Shown piece by piece: positions 1 through 9,496 of a DNA stretch of 26,031 nt. The notes under the pieces are model-generated. The model had not been told where the DNA came from. It saw only the letters and a list, made by a program, of their open reading frames with translations, and made no database searches. This DNA is from Dicyema japonicum (taxonomy: Eukaryota; Dicyemida; Rhombozoa; Dicyemidae), in the NCBI GenBank assembly GCA_011109175.1, contig RDEW01000037.1, positions 255,544-281,574 of the forward strand, read 5' to 3'. Numbering within the stretch: position 1 is the stretch's first letter; each line of letters starts with the position of its first letter. The translations under genes and the position numbers were made by a program.

Positions 1-2
1 AC

Positions 3-107
3 TGGAAACCCACTATTCTCCCAGTGGAAGATAATCTTCGCATGAGGAATCTTCAATTCTTTAATGAAACCACGGAACCAGACCACCCTTGCCACTTCCT
101 GACTTAA
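3..107 (+). CDS. Possible C-terminal coding exon cut by the window edge, unrecognised
   Basis: One frame is open from base 3 to a TAA at 105-107, giving 34 residues of ordinary composition (ending ...EPDHPCHFLT). It runs off the left edge, so it could be the last exon of a host gene. I do not recognise the family. The following 140 bases carry two further short open stretches, including one around 145-190 reading PVLWTDKNVFLRFDIGRV and an ATG ORF from 168 that runs into the hAT insertion at 253. They may belong to the same gene split by tiny introns, but I could not join them convincingly. Confidence 0.25.
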   Translation, partial: WKPTILPVEDNLRMRNLQFFNETTEPDHPCHFLT

Positions 108-370
108 CAAAAAACTAAAGAAAGATAATCCATACCATAACGCACCTGTTTTGTGGACCGACAAAAATGTCTTCCTCAGATTTGATATTGGGCGTGTTTA
201 ATGTAGTCACTAACGAAGGACTATTTTCCTTTGACAACGAAAGCACTACGACCAGGGTTGATAAAAATCAGATTTTTTGATTTAAACAGGATTTTTTGGA
301 TTTAAATCAGATTTTTTTGAATTAAATGATTTTTATTCGGAAACAAAGTAAAACAAAAACAATGAGAATC

Positions 371-560
371 GTATTTATTTAAAAGCTTGTAACAAAGACA
401 AGTTTGGCAGGTTTTTCAATTCCCAGCCTATTTTAGGCAAATATTTTGTAATTTGGAAGCAATATCTGTATTTATTTAAAAGCTTGTAACAAAGACAAGT
501 TTGGCAGGTTTTTCAATTCCCAGCCTATTTTAGGCAAATATTTTGTAATTTGGAAGCAAT
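371..560. repeat. 97-bp tandem duplication inside the hAT element
   Basis: Bases 371-467 and 468-560 are two adjacent copies of the same segment (starting GTATTTATTTAAAAGC), matching over about 93 bases. The transposase remnant's stop codon lies in the right-hand copy. The near identity means the duplication is recent or is an assembly artefact. Confidence 0.9.
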
Positions 561-1567
561 CTCTGAATCAATATTCGATCTGTGTTCCCCACAATTTCTA
601 AAAATTATAGACCAATTATCCAAATAAGGTTGAAAACAGTCTGATAAAGTGTTCCAGCGAACATCAATCGGAAGAACAAGTTTTTTTTCTCCAGCTGATT
701 TGTACCATGCGGCTGGAAGATGGACGTTTCGAAAGTATTTATTTATTCTTACGATGGTTTCTTTAACGTCAGCTACTTCAATATCCTTTGAGAGAAGGTT
801 GAGTTAATGTGTCGAGCAACCATATGTAATCTATCGTCATCTTGCATCATTATCCGCCTCATTTTAGTCATGTTGGCAGCATTGACCGTTACAAGACTCC
901 CGATTTTACATCCAAACCGTTGCTCGGTAAACTTTGCAGAGGCTAAAGCAACAGATTGAAGATACTCCGCGGTGTGGCTATATCCAGAGGTGTCCACAGT
1001 GTCAATTAGATAGCTTTCTCCATCCGATGTTACAACTGACACACAAATAACAGGTTCATTTTGAATGCTACTCCACCAGTCCAACGCTGTTTTATCGTGG
1101 AGTCTTTGCCAACAGTCTTCATGTATTTGGTCGTACACACGATCGAGCAATGGACCATCAATTTGATGACGAGAGGGTAAACGATACCCAGGAAGAAGCA
1201 TTTGGACGAATTTGACAAATTCCGGATGTTCTACAGCAGCAAAAGGAGTGTTACTAAAAAATATGTATATAGCGAGTTGCATATCAATCAAATTTTTCTT
1301 CGATGACGTCGTCGTAGTAACGAAATTGATTTATTACTGCTCCCTCATCCATGGGAGGAATTCGCTGATCAAATCACTTTCAGGTTTCGACGGATTTTCA
1401 AGGATATCAATATTAGTTCGACATAACAAATGATGCTGCCTCATCCGAGATACGAGACCTTGTACCTCCTTCCCACAATTACGGCATCTGGCTCGACTCC
1501 CGGTCTTTCCTGGAATAATACGTTTATCGAAGTGAACCCACAAAACATTACGCTTTCTTCCAGACAT
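525..1567 (-). pseudogene. hAT transposase remnant: BED-like zinc finger + DUF659 region
   Basis: The reading starts at the ATG at 1567 (MSGRKRNVLWVHFDK). Around residues 27-50 it has a CxxC...HHxxxC pattern typical of BED fingers in hAT transposases. Two adjacent in-frame TAA codons follow residue 77. The same frame then continues to 773 with DUF659-like sequence (LLPGYRLPSR, TALDWWSS, VDTSGYSHTAEYL). The motif usually reading VTDNAANM is VTVNAANM here, so the key Asp is lost. A frameshift near 785 leads into a further 87 codons down to a TAG at 525-527 (LPIDVRWNTLSDCFQPYLDN), matching the conserved RW(N/S) segment. The C-terminal RNase H/dimerisation part is missing. Inactive on three counts: tandem stops, frameshift, truncation. 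Confidence 0.82.
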
Positions 1568-1671
1568 TAAAAAAATTTAAATGATTTTTTTGATTTTTTT
1601 AATGATTTAAATTATTGATTTTTTTGTTAATTAAAATCAAATGATATAAATCTAACAACCTTGACTACGAC

Positions 1672-2159
1672 CACCTAAATCGAAATATTTGGTAGTAACA
1701 TCTCAAATCTCACAAAAAAATATTTTTGGCCTTTTGCCAGACCAATGTATACTATCCCAACACGACAAAGACCCCATTTCATATCAGAAAAAAATAACCG
1801 AAAAGAAATGGCTTCTATGAAGGAGTGCTTTTATTATCATAATAAAGAGGTCTGTTTAAGAGATTAGTAATACACAGATGTGTATATAAAGAATTGATCG
1901 ACAGAAAATGAAGGGATAAAGTCGATAAACTGGAAACTTATAATTTGACAAATAAATGAGTGATTTTCTACCACGCCATCAGACGTATCTTTTAAAAAGT
2001 CCGGTTTTAGTTGTTGAGAAAAATGGACAACCTCTATGAACTACGGGAACGAGCGTGGAGAAAATTTACATCGAAAAAGCCGATAGAACTGACAGTGAAG
2101 AGCACCCTAAGTATTCATATGGTTATGAGTAAGGGAGATTGAATTTAAAAACCAGTAAT
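1672..2159. other. Intergenic stretch with one 39-codon ORF, otherwise nothing recognised
   Basis: Between the hAT element and the next LINE tail I see no recognisable gene. The only open frame of note is an ATG ORF at 2023-2142 (+), 39 residues beginning MDNLYELRERAWRKF, charged and without a family I know. It could be an exon of a tiny-intron gene, but no splice partners are apparent. Confidence 0.3.
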
Positions 2160-2275
2160 AGTAAATATATAGTTTTTTTATTTTCCCCAAGATCACAGGA
2201 TTAGAAAAAGTTAACTACTAACTAAGTGATCCCGGTTTTCCGGGTTCTGGCTCTCGTTCGGGATCCTCGAAGAGA
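2160..2275 (-). mobile_element. 3' terminal fragment of a LINE (GGGATCACTT tail)
   Basis: On the minus strand the sequence ends a short open frame (EDPEREPEPGKPGSLS, then TAG) and passes through GGGATCACTTAG. About 35 bases later comes GTGATC and then an A-rich end. The same arrangement terminates the LINE fragments at 4590, 10250, 12800, 14356, 17640 and 25750, so this is read as a severely 5'-truncated copy. Confidence 0.55.
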
Positions 2276-2340
2276 AAAAAATATATAATTAGGTTAAGGT
2301 AAAAAGACAAATTTAGTAAACAATTAAGTATTAGTAAAAA

Positions 2341-2812
2341 TTAGAGGTGAATCTCAAATCCAAGACATTTTAGTTCCCCCTCAGAAGGAAGCACAACACG
2401 AGAAGGAGAAATAAGGTTAGGATCGACGAAAGGTAATCCATTCTTTTCAGCATACTCTATTTCCAAGAGTGCCTCCCTTTTAGCCCAATCATTCAAACTA
2501 AACTAATTTCACATAACTAACTATCTATCAGGTTCATATAGCTTAAAAATGAAAAGGGAGAAAAGAAGAGTAAACATGACAGTCATCCCAAAGTGGTGCA
2601 TAAACCTGTCGTTATCATAATCAACAAGATTGTGTCCATAAGGGATATAGTACTGAAATATAAATTAATTATACTTTTATGTCATTTATGTCCTCGATAT
2701 TATCAAATTTAGGAATATCTAACGTTTTCTCCGATGATGAAGTATCACGAGTGTTGCTTGACAGTAATCTACAATTTGCCCGATAATAATTTCTGTGGAA
2801 ATTGATAGTCAT
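2341..2812 (-). CDS. NDUFB11: NADH dehydrogenase 1 beta subcomplex subunit 11 (complex I ESSS subunit)
   Basis: Three exons, 2812-2675, 2652-2522 and 2497-2341, separated by introns of 22 nt (2653-2674) and 24 nt (2498-2521), give a 141-residue protein; the human protein has 153. NDUFB11 is a single-span accessory subunit of the membrane arm of mitochondrial complex I. The start (MTINFHRNYYRANCRLLSS) is basic and free of acidic residues, as expected of a mitochondrial presequence. YGHNLVDYDND matches the family's HGYDKDP region. A hydrophobic span follows at about 67-85 (FGMTVMFTLLFSLFIFKLY). The C-terminal signature DWAKREALLEIEYAEKNGLP parallels human [20 protein letters not shown], followed by SPSRVVLPSE for DPSKIQLPED. 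Both introns are GT..AG and both restore the frame across a stop or shift. No long ORF reveals this gene. It appears intact; expression is not shown by sequence. Confidence 0.9.
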
Positions 2813-3398
2813 ATAACCTGCATGTGGTAATTTGTTGAATAATTAAGCTGTTGAAGAAAGGCCCTTTTTTGAGAATGAAGTGCCACATTAAGTAAATATT
2901 TTAAATTTAAAAATAAATTATTATTATTATTAAAAGGTTTAAATTCAGGAAACATGTTTAAGGGTTTATTTCTGATATCTTACTCTATTTTTCTCAACAT
3001 GTGGATTGATTGATATCGAGCCTGGAGAATTTGAACAGACCGATAAAAATATTCATAGAATATTTATGGACAGCCACATCCACTTGCAACCGACAAACAA
3101 AGAAATTATCTACCAAGAAATAAATTTGGAAGAGGCCTCGAGTCTTTCGGTAACAAAACAGAACGAATGCTCCTCCGATTTTACGGTGATTTGGAACATA
3201 AGGCCTAAGAAGAGCGGGAATACTACGGGTCATTAATTTAAAGAAAACGCACATGGCGACTATCGTAGAATTCATTTCTCGAAAGTACAACATTGAAAAT
3301 GTGAAGGACTGAAAATGTTGAAATTATGGAAATACAGTATGAATATTTATTGGGAAAATAAGAAGAAACCGCTGCACTCTATTTTATTTCACTGTTCG
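2813..3398. other. Intergenic stretch, unrecognised 76-codon ORF at 3006-3236 (+)
   Basis: Mostly AT-rich spacer with short A/T runs near 2900-2940. The plus-strand ORF at 3006-3236 (begins MIDIEPGEFEQTDKNIHR) is protein-like in composition but matches no family I know and has no clear splice partners. The opposite strand is open too (2994-3293), so neither is supported as a gene. Confidence 0.3.
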
Positions 3399-3780
3399 AA
3401 AGACACAGAAGTGAATATTGCTGAATCCTCTGGATGGCTAGTGCATGGAAATAACTCCCCTGTAACTGTAACTGTGTCTACATAAGGATTTTAAAATGTT
3501 TTTTGATAACGGAGAAACTAAGTGCGGACATTGCAAGTCAGCAAAGAAGACCGTCGATCACCTTGCAATTAGGTGTGGGAGATTGCTGAATGCTCATATC
3601 TCAGGTGGAATAATGAAGTGGTCAGATGTTTACATTTACATCTCTGCCGTCAATATGGAATAAGAAAAACTAATAAACTGAAGACCCATTCAGTACAATC
3701 TGTTGTTGCAAATGAATTTGTGGAGATTCGTGTAGACACGACGATCAGTACGGATACGGTTGTAACGAATAACAAACTCG
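3399..3780 (+). pseudogene. R2/Hero-like LINE C-terminal fragment, left duplicate copy
   Basis: This copy is nearly identical to 3782-4169 and adjoins it across the single N at 3781. It encodes, with stops, the region before and across the CxxC...H...C knuckle and stops at the same point (AATAACAAACTCG) where the right copy continues into the endonuclease. It differs by several substitutions and about 6 bases of indel, as two alleles or two diverged copies would. Confidence 0.75.
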
Positions 3781-3781
3781 N

Positions 3782-4526
3782 AAAGACACAGAAGTGAATA
3801 TTGCTGAATCCTCTGGATGGCTAGTGGATTGAAATAACTCTCCTGTAACTGAGGGAAGGCTGTGTCTACATAAGGATTTTAAAATGTTTTTTGATAACGG
3901 AGAAACTAAGTGCGGACATTGTAAGTCAGCAAAGAAGACCGTCGATCACCCTGCAATTAAATGTGGGAGAATGCTGAATAGCTCGTATCTCAGGCGGCAT
4001 AACGAAGTGGTCAGATGTTTACACCTACATCTCTGCCGTCAATATGGAATAAGAAAAACTAAGAAACTGAAGACCCATTCAGTACAATCTGTTGTTGCAA
4101 ATGAATTTGTGGAGATTCGTGTAGACACGACGATCAGTACGGATACGGTTGTAACGAATAACAAACTCGACATTTTTGTTTATGATAAACAATACAAGTA
4201 CTCTTGTTGAAATTGGGATCACTTATTAAAACTACCTCAAGCAGGTCAAGATAGAAAAGTTCCACAAGTATGACCTACTGGCGAACGAACTTGAGGTTAT
4301 CCATTGCGCAAAGGTTAAAATAATCCCTGTGGTCATGACCTGGGATGGAATTGTTTCCAGATTCTTCAAGGGCCACCTGGATGCCCTCTAGGTGGAGGAA
4401 TCGGTCAAAGCTTATATACAAACGATATGTTACGGAAGACTTTGGAGAGTATGCAAACTGAGGAGAGGCATGGAGTATCAATTCCTGGTGAGGAGGAAGA
4501 CGGCATGGAATGTCAACCTAGGGTAG
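3782..4526 (+). pseudogene. R2/Hero-like LINE: zinc knuckle and restriction-like endonuclease C-terminus
   Basis: The frame from 3782 has a TGA at 3830-3832, then runs through CGHCKSAKKTVDHPAIKC (CxxC-x8-H-x4-C), YLRRHNEVVRCLHLHLC and VEIRVDTTISTDTVVTNNKL to DIFVYDK. A frameshift near 4205 is followed by LVEIGIT, KYDLLANELEVIHCAKVKII and PVVMTWDGI, then by RT-type C-terminal sequence to a TAG at 4524-4526, with two more in-frame stops on the way. The order knuckle, then PD-(D/E)xK-like core (DIFVYDK / LVEIGIT / KYDLL), is that of LINEs with a C-terminal restriction-like endonuclease (R2, Hero, NeSL). The reverse transcriptase itself is absent. Dead and 5'-truncated. Confidence 0.75.
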
Positions 4527-4589
4527 TCTCTGAATGTGAGGCGACGTGAACACACCTATACAGGAAATAGAGGTTGACTCCAAGAAGAG

Positions 4590-5500
4590 AAGATTGAATT
4601 TATTTATTAACTCCGGGATCACCTGAGAAAGAAAGACAAAAGTAAAGTCAACTAGTTAGGTGATCCCAGTTCCCGCAACCGAATCTGATGCCTGTGCGTC
4701 TCCATTGTTCCCACTGTCGAACGAAAATACCTTCTTTGATCCTTGCAGAGGAAGTTGATTGGGGAAGGAAATTTATTAGGCAACCAATTTTCTTTTGCGT
4801 GGAATAGTGAGAGGTTTAGTGGGTATCCATCTTCCTTGCAAATGTGGAGAAATCCGGAGCCACATCTACGAGTTGTAGATTCCGTCAGCTGGGGACTTAT
4901 TTTTGTTCCACATTGTGGTACCAGCATACGTATTGTTTTCCTTTGCAGTAAGTTTATTTTTTGGATAGTGGCCTCTGTGAAGATTTCTGGTTCTTCTTTG
5001 GACCGCCGGTCGGAGGTGAATAGAGTGCATGCTGATTTTGGATCCGATACCGAGAGACGGTTAGCTATCAACCAATCGTGGATAAAATCCACTTTCTTCT
5101 GTGCGAGTGAGACTGCTTCTGATGTCGAACTGATTCTTGTTGCAATGATGATATCGTAGGCACAAGAAAACAGGAAGAAGTTCTTGTCAATGTCTGCTGG
5201 CAGGTCGTGGAAGAAAAGGTTGAATAGAGAGGGGATCGTTATCTGAGGTGGCCACAGATGACCCTCCCACGTCTTCCAGATAAAAAATTGGCCAATCGTA
5301 GCTTAAAGTTAGGGCGAATTTTGGAATCAAAGATTTTTCCAATTAAATGTTTCCTTGGTACCGAGCCAAACACCTTGTTGATGTCAATCAAGACCATTGT
5401 TGTCCGCATGTGTTTTGAGGTAGTGTTGAAACCATCCGCAATGAACTATGAAATCGTTGATAAGAAAGTCGTGGTTGATTTTCCAGAACGGATTCCGTGT
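4590..5500 (-). pseudogene. Degenerate LINE reverse transcriptase with 3' tail (family D)
   Basis: The minus strand carries reverse-transcriptase motifs in decayed form: motif A as VLIDINKVFGSVPRKHLI (about 5350-5400), motif B as PPQITIPSLFNLFFHDLP, and motif C as SCAYDIIIATR where YADD is expected (about 5145). A 146-codon open stretch follows to 4652 (WLIANRLSVSDPKSACTLF, then IQKINLLQRKTIRMLVPQCG). This frame ends LGSPN, TAG inside GGGATCACCTAACTAG. The tail is GGGATCACCT, a 33-base spacer, AGGTGATCCC, then AATAAATAAA-like sequence. The catalytic Asp pair and the frame are lost, so it is inactive. Related tails occur elsewhere in the window. Confidence 0.75.
4595..4660 (-). repeat. Perfect 10-bp inverted repeat (stem-loop) at LINE 3' end
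   Basis: On the minus strand GGGATCACCT is followed after about 33 pyrimidine-rich bases by its exact reverse complement AGGTGATCCC, then by an A/T-rich terminus. The left arm contains the end of the ORF (stop TAG just after). As RNA this would fold into a stem near the 3' end, which in LINE families can be the site recognised by the reverse transcriptase; that role is inferred. Confidence 0.75.
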
Positions 5501-5963
5501 TGGAAATTAGGTTGAGTTAGGGAAAAAGTAATGTCATATAGGATCAACTTTTCCGAGTTCTTCCATATTTGGAGGATAGTGCATATAGAAGATTGAATTA
5601 GAGGGGAGTTATAGAAGAATTACTTTTACTTAAATAACATATAATTAAAAATCAGAATCACGACAAAGCGCCAGTAATGTATAAAAATGGAATATGGAGC
5701 GAATTTGAGAATATATAATGNTGGTTGATTTTCCAGAACGGAATCCGTGTTGGAAATTCGGTTGAGTTAGGGAAAAAGTAATTTCATATAGGATCAACTT
5801 TTCCGAGTTCTTCCATATTTGGAGGATAGTGCATATAGAATTAGAGGGGAGTTATAAAAGAATTACTTTTACTTAAATAACATATAATTAAAAATCAGAA
5901 TCACGACAAAGCGCCAGTAATGTATAAAAATGGAATATGGAGCGAATTTGAGAATATATAATG
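5472..5963. repeat. Direct duplication of about 245 bp around the N at 5721
   Basis: Bases 5472-5720 and 5722-5963 start with the same TGGTTGATTTTCCAGAACGG and end with the same GAGAATATATAATG. They differ by one 7-base indel and a few substitutions. The single N lies exactly between the copies, which points to unmerged contig ends. Confidence 0.9.
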
Positions 5964-6145
5964 AATACATAAAGCCGATATTGATGTACAATTCGGGAAC
6001 ACGGGAGACTGTTGAGGGAGAGCTCCAAAAAATGGATACCTTCTACAGAAAACATTTAAAAGGAAATTTCGAATAAAAGAATATATCATGCAACCAAATC
6101 AGCCCCATTTTATTTTATTTAAGCACTTCACGAGAGCCATACTAA

Positions 6146-9120
6146 TTATAGTCCCGCATGTGCAGCAAAAGAAACAAGGTTAGATGTCATCCTTTTCCAT
6201 GCTCCCCTTTTCCTAGCCAAAGCTCTCATGTTGTCCAGGTTGTTGGCATTTATTAGATTTTTTTAATATTGACCAGATCTTTTTGTAAGACTATTGGCAG
6301 TGTTGTTCTTGGTCTTCCACGATAGCGGCCTTCTCGGCTAACATAGTATGTTTCCATAGATATGTTAGGTGGGGATGTTAATTCCATCCTCAGCACGTGT
6401 TCGAAAAGCTTCCATAGGGATTCCAGTACTTCTAAGCTGATAGGTCTAATGCTGCATCTCTTATATAAAGCATTCCTCGATATTTTCGTAGGCCAAGTAG
6501 TTCCTGTTATTTTTCTCAGCTGACCTCTGTGGAACGAGTCTAGTTTATTCATATCCGCTGATGAGGTCACCCAAGTTCCAGCGTTATATAAAAGTACGGG
6601 TTTTATGAATGAGTCGTATAATAGGATTCTCATTTTCGTGTCGATGCCTTTTTGATTGAGCCATAGATTCTTCAGTTTATATAACGCAGCATTGGTTAGA
6701 GTTTTCCTACGTAAAAAATCTTCGCTATCTCCCAAAAGTGAATTGAGTTTCTTTACTTGTCGCCACTTCTCTTCTAGGACGTTACTCATCCTTCTTATCT
6801 CTGTGAGTTCTGTTTTCTCTCTGTTTACATAAGAAACCATTTCCCTAGTACATCTGGTGCTTTTTCTAATAGGTTTTCCAGGACTTCTTTGTCTTCAGAA
6901 ATTAGGTCTACATCGTCCGCGTAGATTACTTCCTCCGTCTTTCCTTGGTATAACGGTCTAAGTTCCCTCATAGCGGCTTCCAAATAAATTGTGAATTGTA
7001 GAGGAGAAAGAGAGTCTCCTTGTGGAGTGCCCGTGTTTGTTTCAAATTTTCTTGAATAGGTCTTTCCGACTCTCACAAGGAGCTCAGTGTTAGAAAGTAG
7101 AATTCGGGTCATCCTTAGACTTGATTCATCAAGAAATCCGCTCAGTACCCCCATTAATTTGTTCCTGTTAACCGTATCAAAAGCTCTTGATAGGTCAATT
7201 CCCAGAATTTTGGTGGCGTTGCGGTATCTTTGATATGTTGCACACCTCCATCTGTGACTCCAGACCGCATCAGCTGTGGATCTCCCTTTTCGAAAACCAC
7301 TTTGACTATCAGGTAGGTATTTGTAAGCAGATCTTTTTATTCGTTCAAGCACAATGTTTGCCAAGACTTTGCGTAATGAATTTAGTAGTATGATGGGTCG
7401 CAAATTTTTGAGCGGTCCTCTTTTTTGTTGGTTTTTTGTATGGGGATTAGTAGTCCCGTACCCAGAGGTAGAGTTGAGATAGTTGAAAACATTTCATTTA
7501 GTAGTGTAGCGATTTTTTCAAAAAGGAGGTCAGGGCCGTATTTCAGTAATTCTGGGTTTATCGCATCTGGTCCGGGGCTTCTGTTATTCTTGAGTTTTCA
7601 GCAGGCCGTTTTGATTTCCTCGGCCATGATTGGTATCTCCAGGGGTCTTGGCCTTCCATCAAATGGGTGGATTTCTATGGTTTTGATGTTGAAAAGCTTC
7701 TCAAAATGAGCCGCGATGGCTTCAGTTTGTTCTTTGGTGTTCAGTATCAGCTTACCGTTCTCGTCTTTTATGGTTAGTCGACTTCGGTTTGTTCGCCGCA
7801 GCAAACGGGCAGCGACGTACACCTGTGCGTTGTCTTTCACTTTGTTTACTTCTTCTATACAGGAAGCTATTTCTTCTATGAAAAGCTTCTTGTTCAGACC
7901 CTTTATTTTTCTTCTGACACGTTGCCTTTCGCCTTGAAGGGCTTTTATCGTATTAGCGTCAGTGGCATTTGATTTTCTCATATTTATTTCTTTTAGACTT
8001 TTCGCAAGCTCAGGAACATCTGGATGAATAGCCTTCAGGTGCATTTTACTATTCTCCCTTTTGCCAAGACATGCTTCAGCAGCTTCGTTGATGGTGTCCT
8101 TTGTGCGTTTCCAGGCGTCTTCTAACGAGGTATCCACCAATACGTCCTGCATATGAGTCTGAATGTATTGTTGATATCTCTCAGTAGTCTCCGGTTAGGA
8201 AATCAGCCTTTCAGTCTCGTAGACGCCTCTGATTTTCTCAAATTCGTGATTTTTGGCATTCCTGTATTTGATGGCATGTTTTTTCAGGGTGAAGGTCGCA
8301 ATAACTATCTTGTGGTCGCTGACAGTCGTTGAGCCTTCATATGAACGTGCGTTTACTAGAAGGTGTTTGTCTTTAGCCCGGCATATAAAATAATCTATTT
8401 GGTTGTATATTGGGACCAGCTTTCCCTCTGAGTTCCTTCGCTTCCCCATCCACGTAGTTTTGTGGCAGGATGCGTAAATGCAGTATTGCATAGGAAAAGG
8501 TTGTTAGCCATACAAAAGTGACCAAGTATTGTCCCGGGTAGGTTTCTTATTCCACGTTCATGTTCTCCCAAGAAAACGTCATCCGGGTTATTCTTCAACC
8601 CGATTTTTGCATTCAAATCCCCAGCAATGAGTATTAGTGACTCATATTCGTTGTACGTCCGTAACAGTGTTGAATAGAAGTCGTCTAGTTCTGTTGGATC
8701 TTTCGCTACTCTCCCGCAGTGTGGCGCATAAACATTTACAATTGTCAGNTTGTCCCGGGTAGGTTTCTTATTCCACGTCCATGTTCTCCTAAGAAAACGT
8801 CATCCGGGTTATTCTTCAACCCGATTTTTGCATTCATTCACACTCCATATACGGTGGACTGCACTTGTCAACTTTGAGTGGATGGCAAATCCAAGTCCAT
8901 AATGTTTTGAGTCGCTCGGTTGACATATAATTCGATATTCGCCATAGTTCTCATCAAGGCTACAAGTAACTTTTGTCTCTTGTAGGCACCCAATAGATAC
9001 GTCGTATCTCTCCAGGTCGTCACAGAGAATCTTCCTCGACCAGGTCGTAGATAAGCCTCTAGCATTGAACGTAAGGACTTTTAGACGAGATGCATCCCTT
9101 TGTATCCATTGCCTTTTAGA
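6146..9120 (-). pseudogene. RTE-like ORF: APE endonuclease + reverse transcriptase, frameshifted
   Basis: Reading on the minus strand. Endonuclease start at about 9085-8835: LKVLTFNARGLSTTW, then LERYDVSIGCLQETKV with the catalytic Glu. Endonuclease end at about 8640-8200: DLNAKIGLKNNPDD, IYNQIDYFICRAKD and TTVSDHKIVIATF with the SDH triad end. A linker follows (7598-8152), then the RT: RSPGPDAINPELLKYGPDLL, LRPIILLNSLRKVL, DSQSGFRKGRSTADAV, motif A GIDLSRAFDTVNRNKL, motif B GTPQGDSLSPLQF and motif C VIYADDVDLISED, with the YADD box intact. The C-terminus (IKPVLLYNAGTW and onward) ends at a TAA at 6146-6148. Frameshifts occur near 7598, 7400, 6830 and 6255 (a T7 run), so no intact polyprotein is made from this copy as assembled. 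Lesions are few, so the copy is fairly young. Confidence 0.85.
8529..8836. repeat. 87-bp repeated segment on both sides of the N at 8749
   Basis: Bases 8529-8615 and 8750-8836 (both starting TTGTCCCGGGTAGGTTTC) are nearly identical, about 3 differences. Between them lie 133 bases of endonuclease sequence and the N. After the second copy the sequence jumps to an upstream part of the endonuclease, so the intervening codons are missing from the assembly or deleted in one allele. Confidence 0.85.
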
Positions 9121-9496
9121 CATTTTTCTCAATTGCGATCCAATCAAAAAACGAGGCACGTCACCACCTCACCAAAAATCAGCCCCATTGAGCATGGAAA
9201 TAATTGAATCGAGGTGGAAACTCTTTTTGCCACGTACTGCGTAAGGAAGCCCCTGCAAATAGAGTAATTGAACAATACTTGAATAATGAAAACAGATCTC
9301 CCTTTAGAGGAAGGCAGAGGTATATACAGACAACCTAAAAGGCCTATGGTCGCAGTCCATTGACAGAGTCCGTTAGAGACCATACTAAAGAGGATCTTAA
9401 ATCTTGTGTAAATATAACATTCTTTGGTTCTATAAACGCGCGTTTAATAATAATCACGACAAAGGTGATCCCGGCTTTCTAGAGCACTAATCTCAA

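Larger units (their letters stand above)
253..1663 (-). mobile_element. hAT-type DNA transposon, degraded, with perfect 8-bp target site duplication
   Basis: The element is bounded by imperfect terminal inverted repeats: left CAGGGTTGATAAAAATC from 253, right (read on the minus strand from 1663) CAAGGTTGTTAGATTTA. Immediately outside both ends lies the identical octamer ACTACGAC (245-252 and 1664-1671), the 8-bp duplication expected of hAT insertion. The subterminal regions are T-rich with repeated GATTTTTTGATTTAAA-like words. Inside is a minus-strand transposase remnant (525-1567). At 1,411 bp it is shorter than autonomous hAT elements and has lost the C-terminal part of its transposase, so it is presumably non-autonomous. 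Confidence 0.88.
6096..9189 (-). mobile_element. RTE-like LINE (-), near full length, with 14-bp target site duplication
   Basis: The element body spans 6110-9175. It is flanked by the direct repeat AAATCAGCCCCATT (6096-6109 and 9176-9189), which lies inside the coding remains of the older plus-strand copy. At the 3' end (low coordinates) the minus strand ends in AAATAAAATAAAA directly against the duplication, as in target-primed insertion. The 5' end lies a few dozen bases before an APE-type endonuclease start. A single ORF coding for endonuclease plus RT, a short 3' UTR and about 3.1 kb total fit the RTE clade. A single N and an 87-bp repeat at 8749 show the assembly is imperfect here, so some endonuclease sequence is missing. 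Confidence 0.85.
5899..9464 (+). mobile_element. Older, 5'-truncated RTE-like LINE copy (+), split by a nested insertion
   Basis: The copy occupies 5912-6109 and resumes at 9190-9451, about 460 bp in all, flanked by the 13-bp direct repeat AATCACGACAAAG (5899-5911 and 9452-9464). The first piece translates as RIYNEYIKPILMYNSGT and ELQKMDTFYRKHLKG. The second gives IESRWKLF, then (after a frameshift) CHVLRKEAPANRVIEQYLNN and FRGRQRYIQTT. Both pieces align in order with the C-terminal domain of the inserted element (IKPVLLYNAGTW, MNKLDSFHRGQLRK, LESLWKLFEHVLR, RYRGRPRTTL). So this is one copy interrupted after 6109. It carries several stops and frameshifts. Confidence 0.85.

Noticed and set aside
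1290-1335. A short intron bridging the tandem stops in the hAT transposase
   Set aside because: The only GT..AG piece is about 40 nt and removes plausible sequence; the two adjacent in-frame TAA codons look like decay in an already broken gene.
4214-4230. GGGATCACTTA near 4216 as another LINE tail hairpin
   Set aside because: It is part of the endonuclease codons LVEIGIT in the R2-like fragment and has no tail after it.
6174-9159. Plus-strand ORFs across the RTE-like element (7187-7393, 7425-7709, 7716-7937)
   Set aside because: They are shadows of the minus-strand endonuclease and RT coding sequence.
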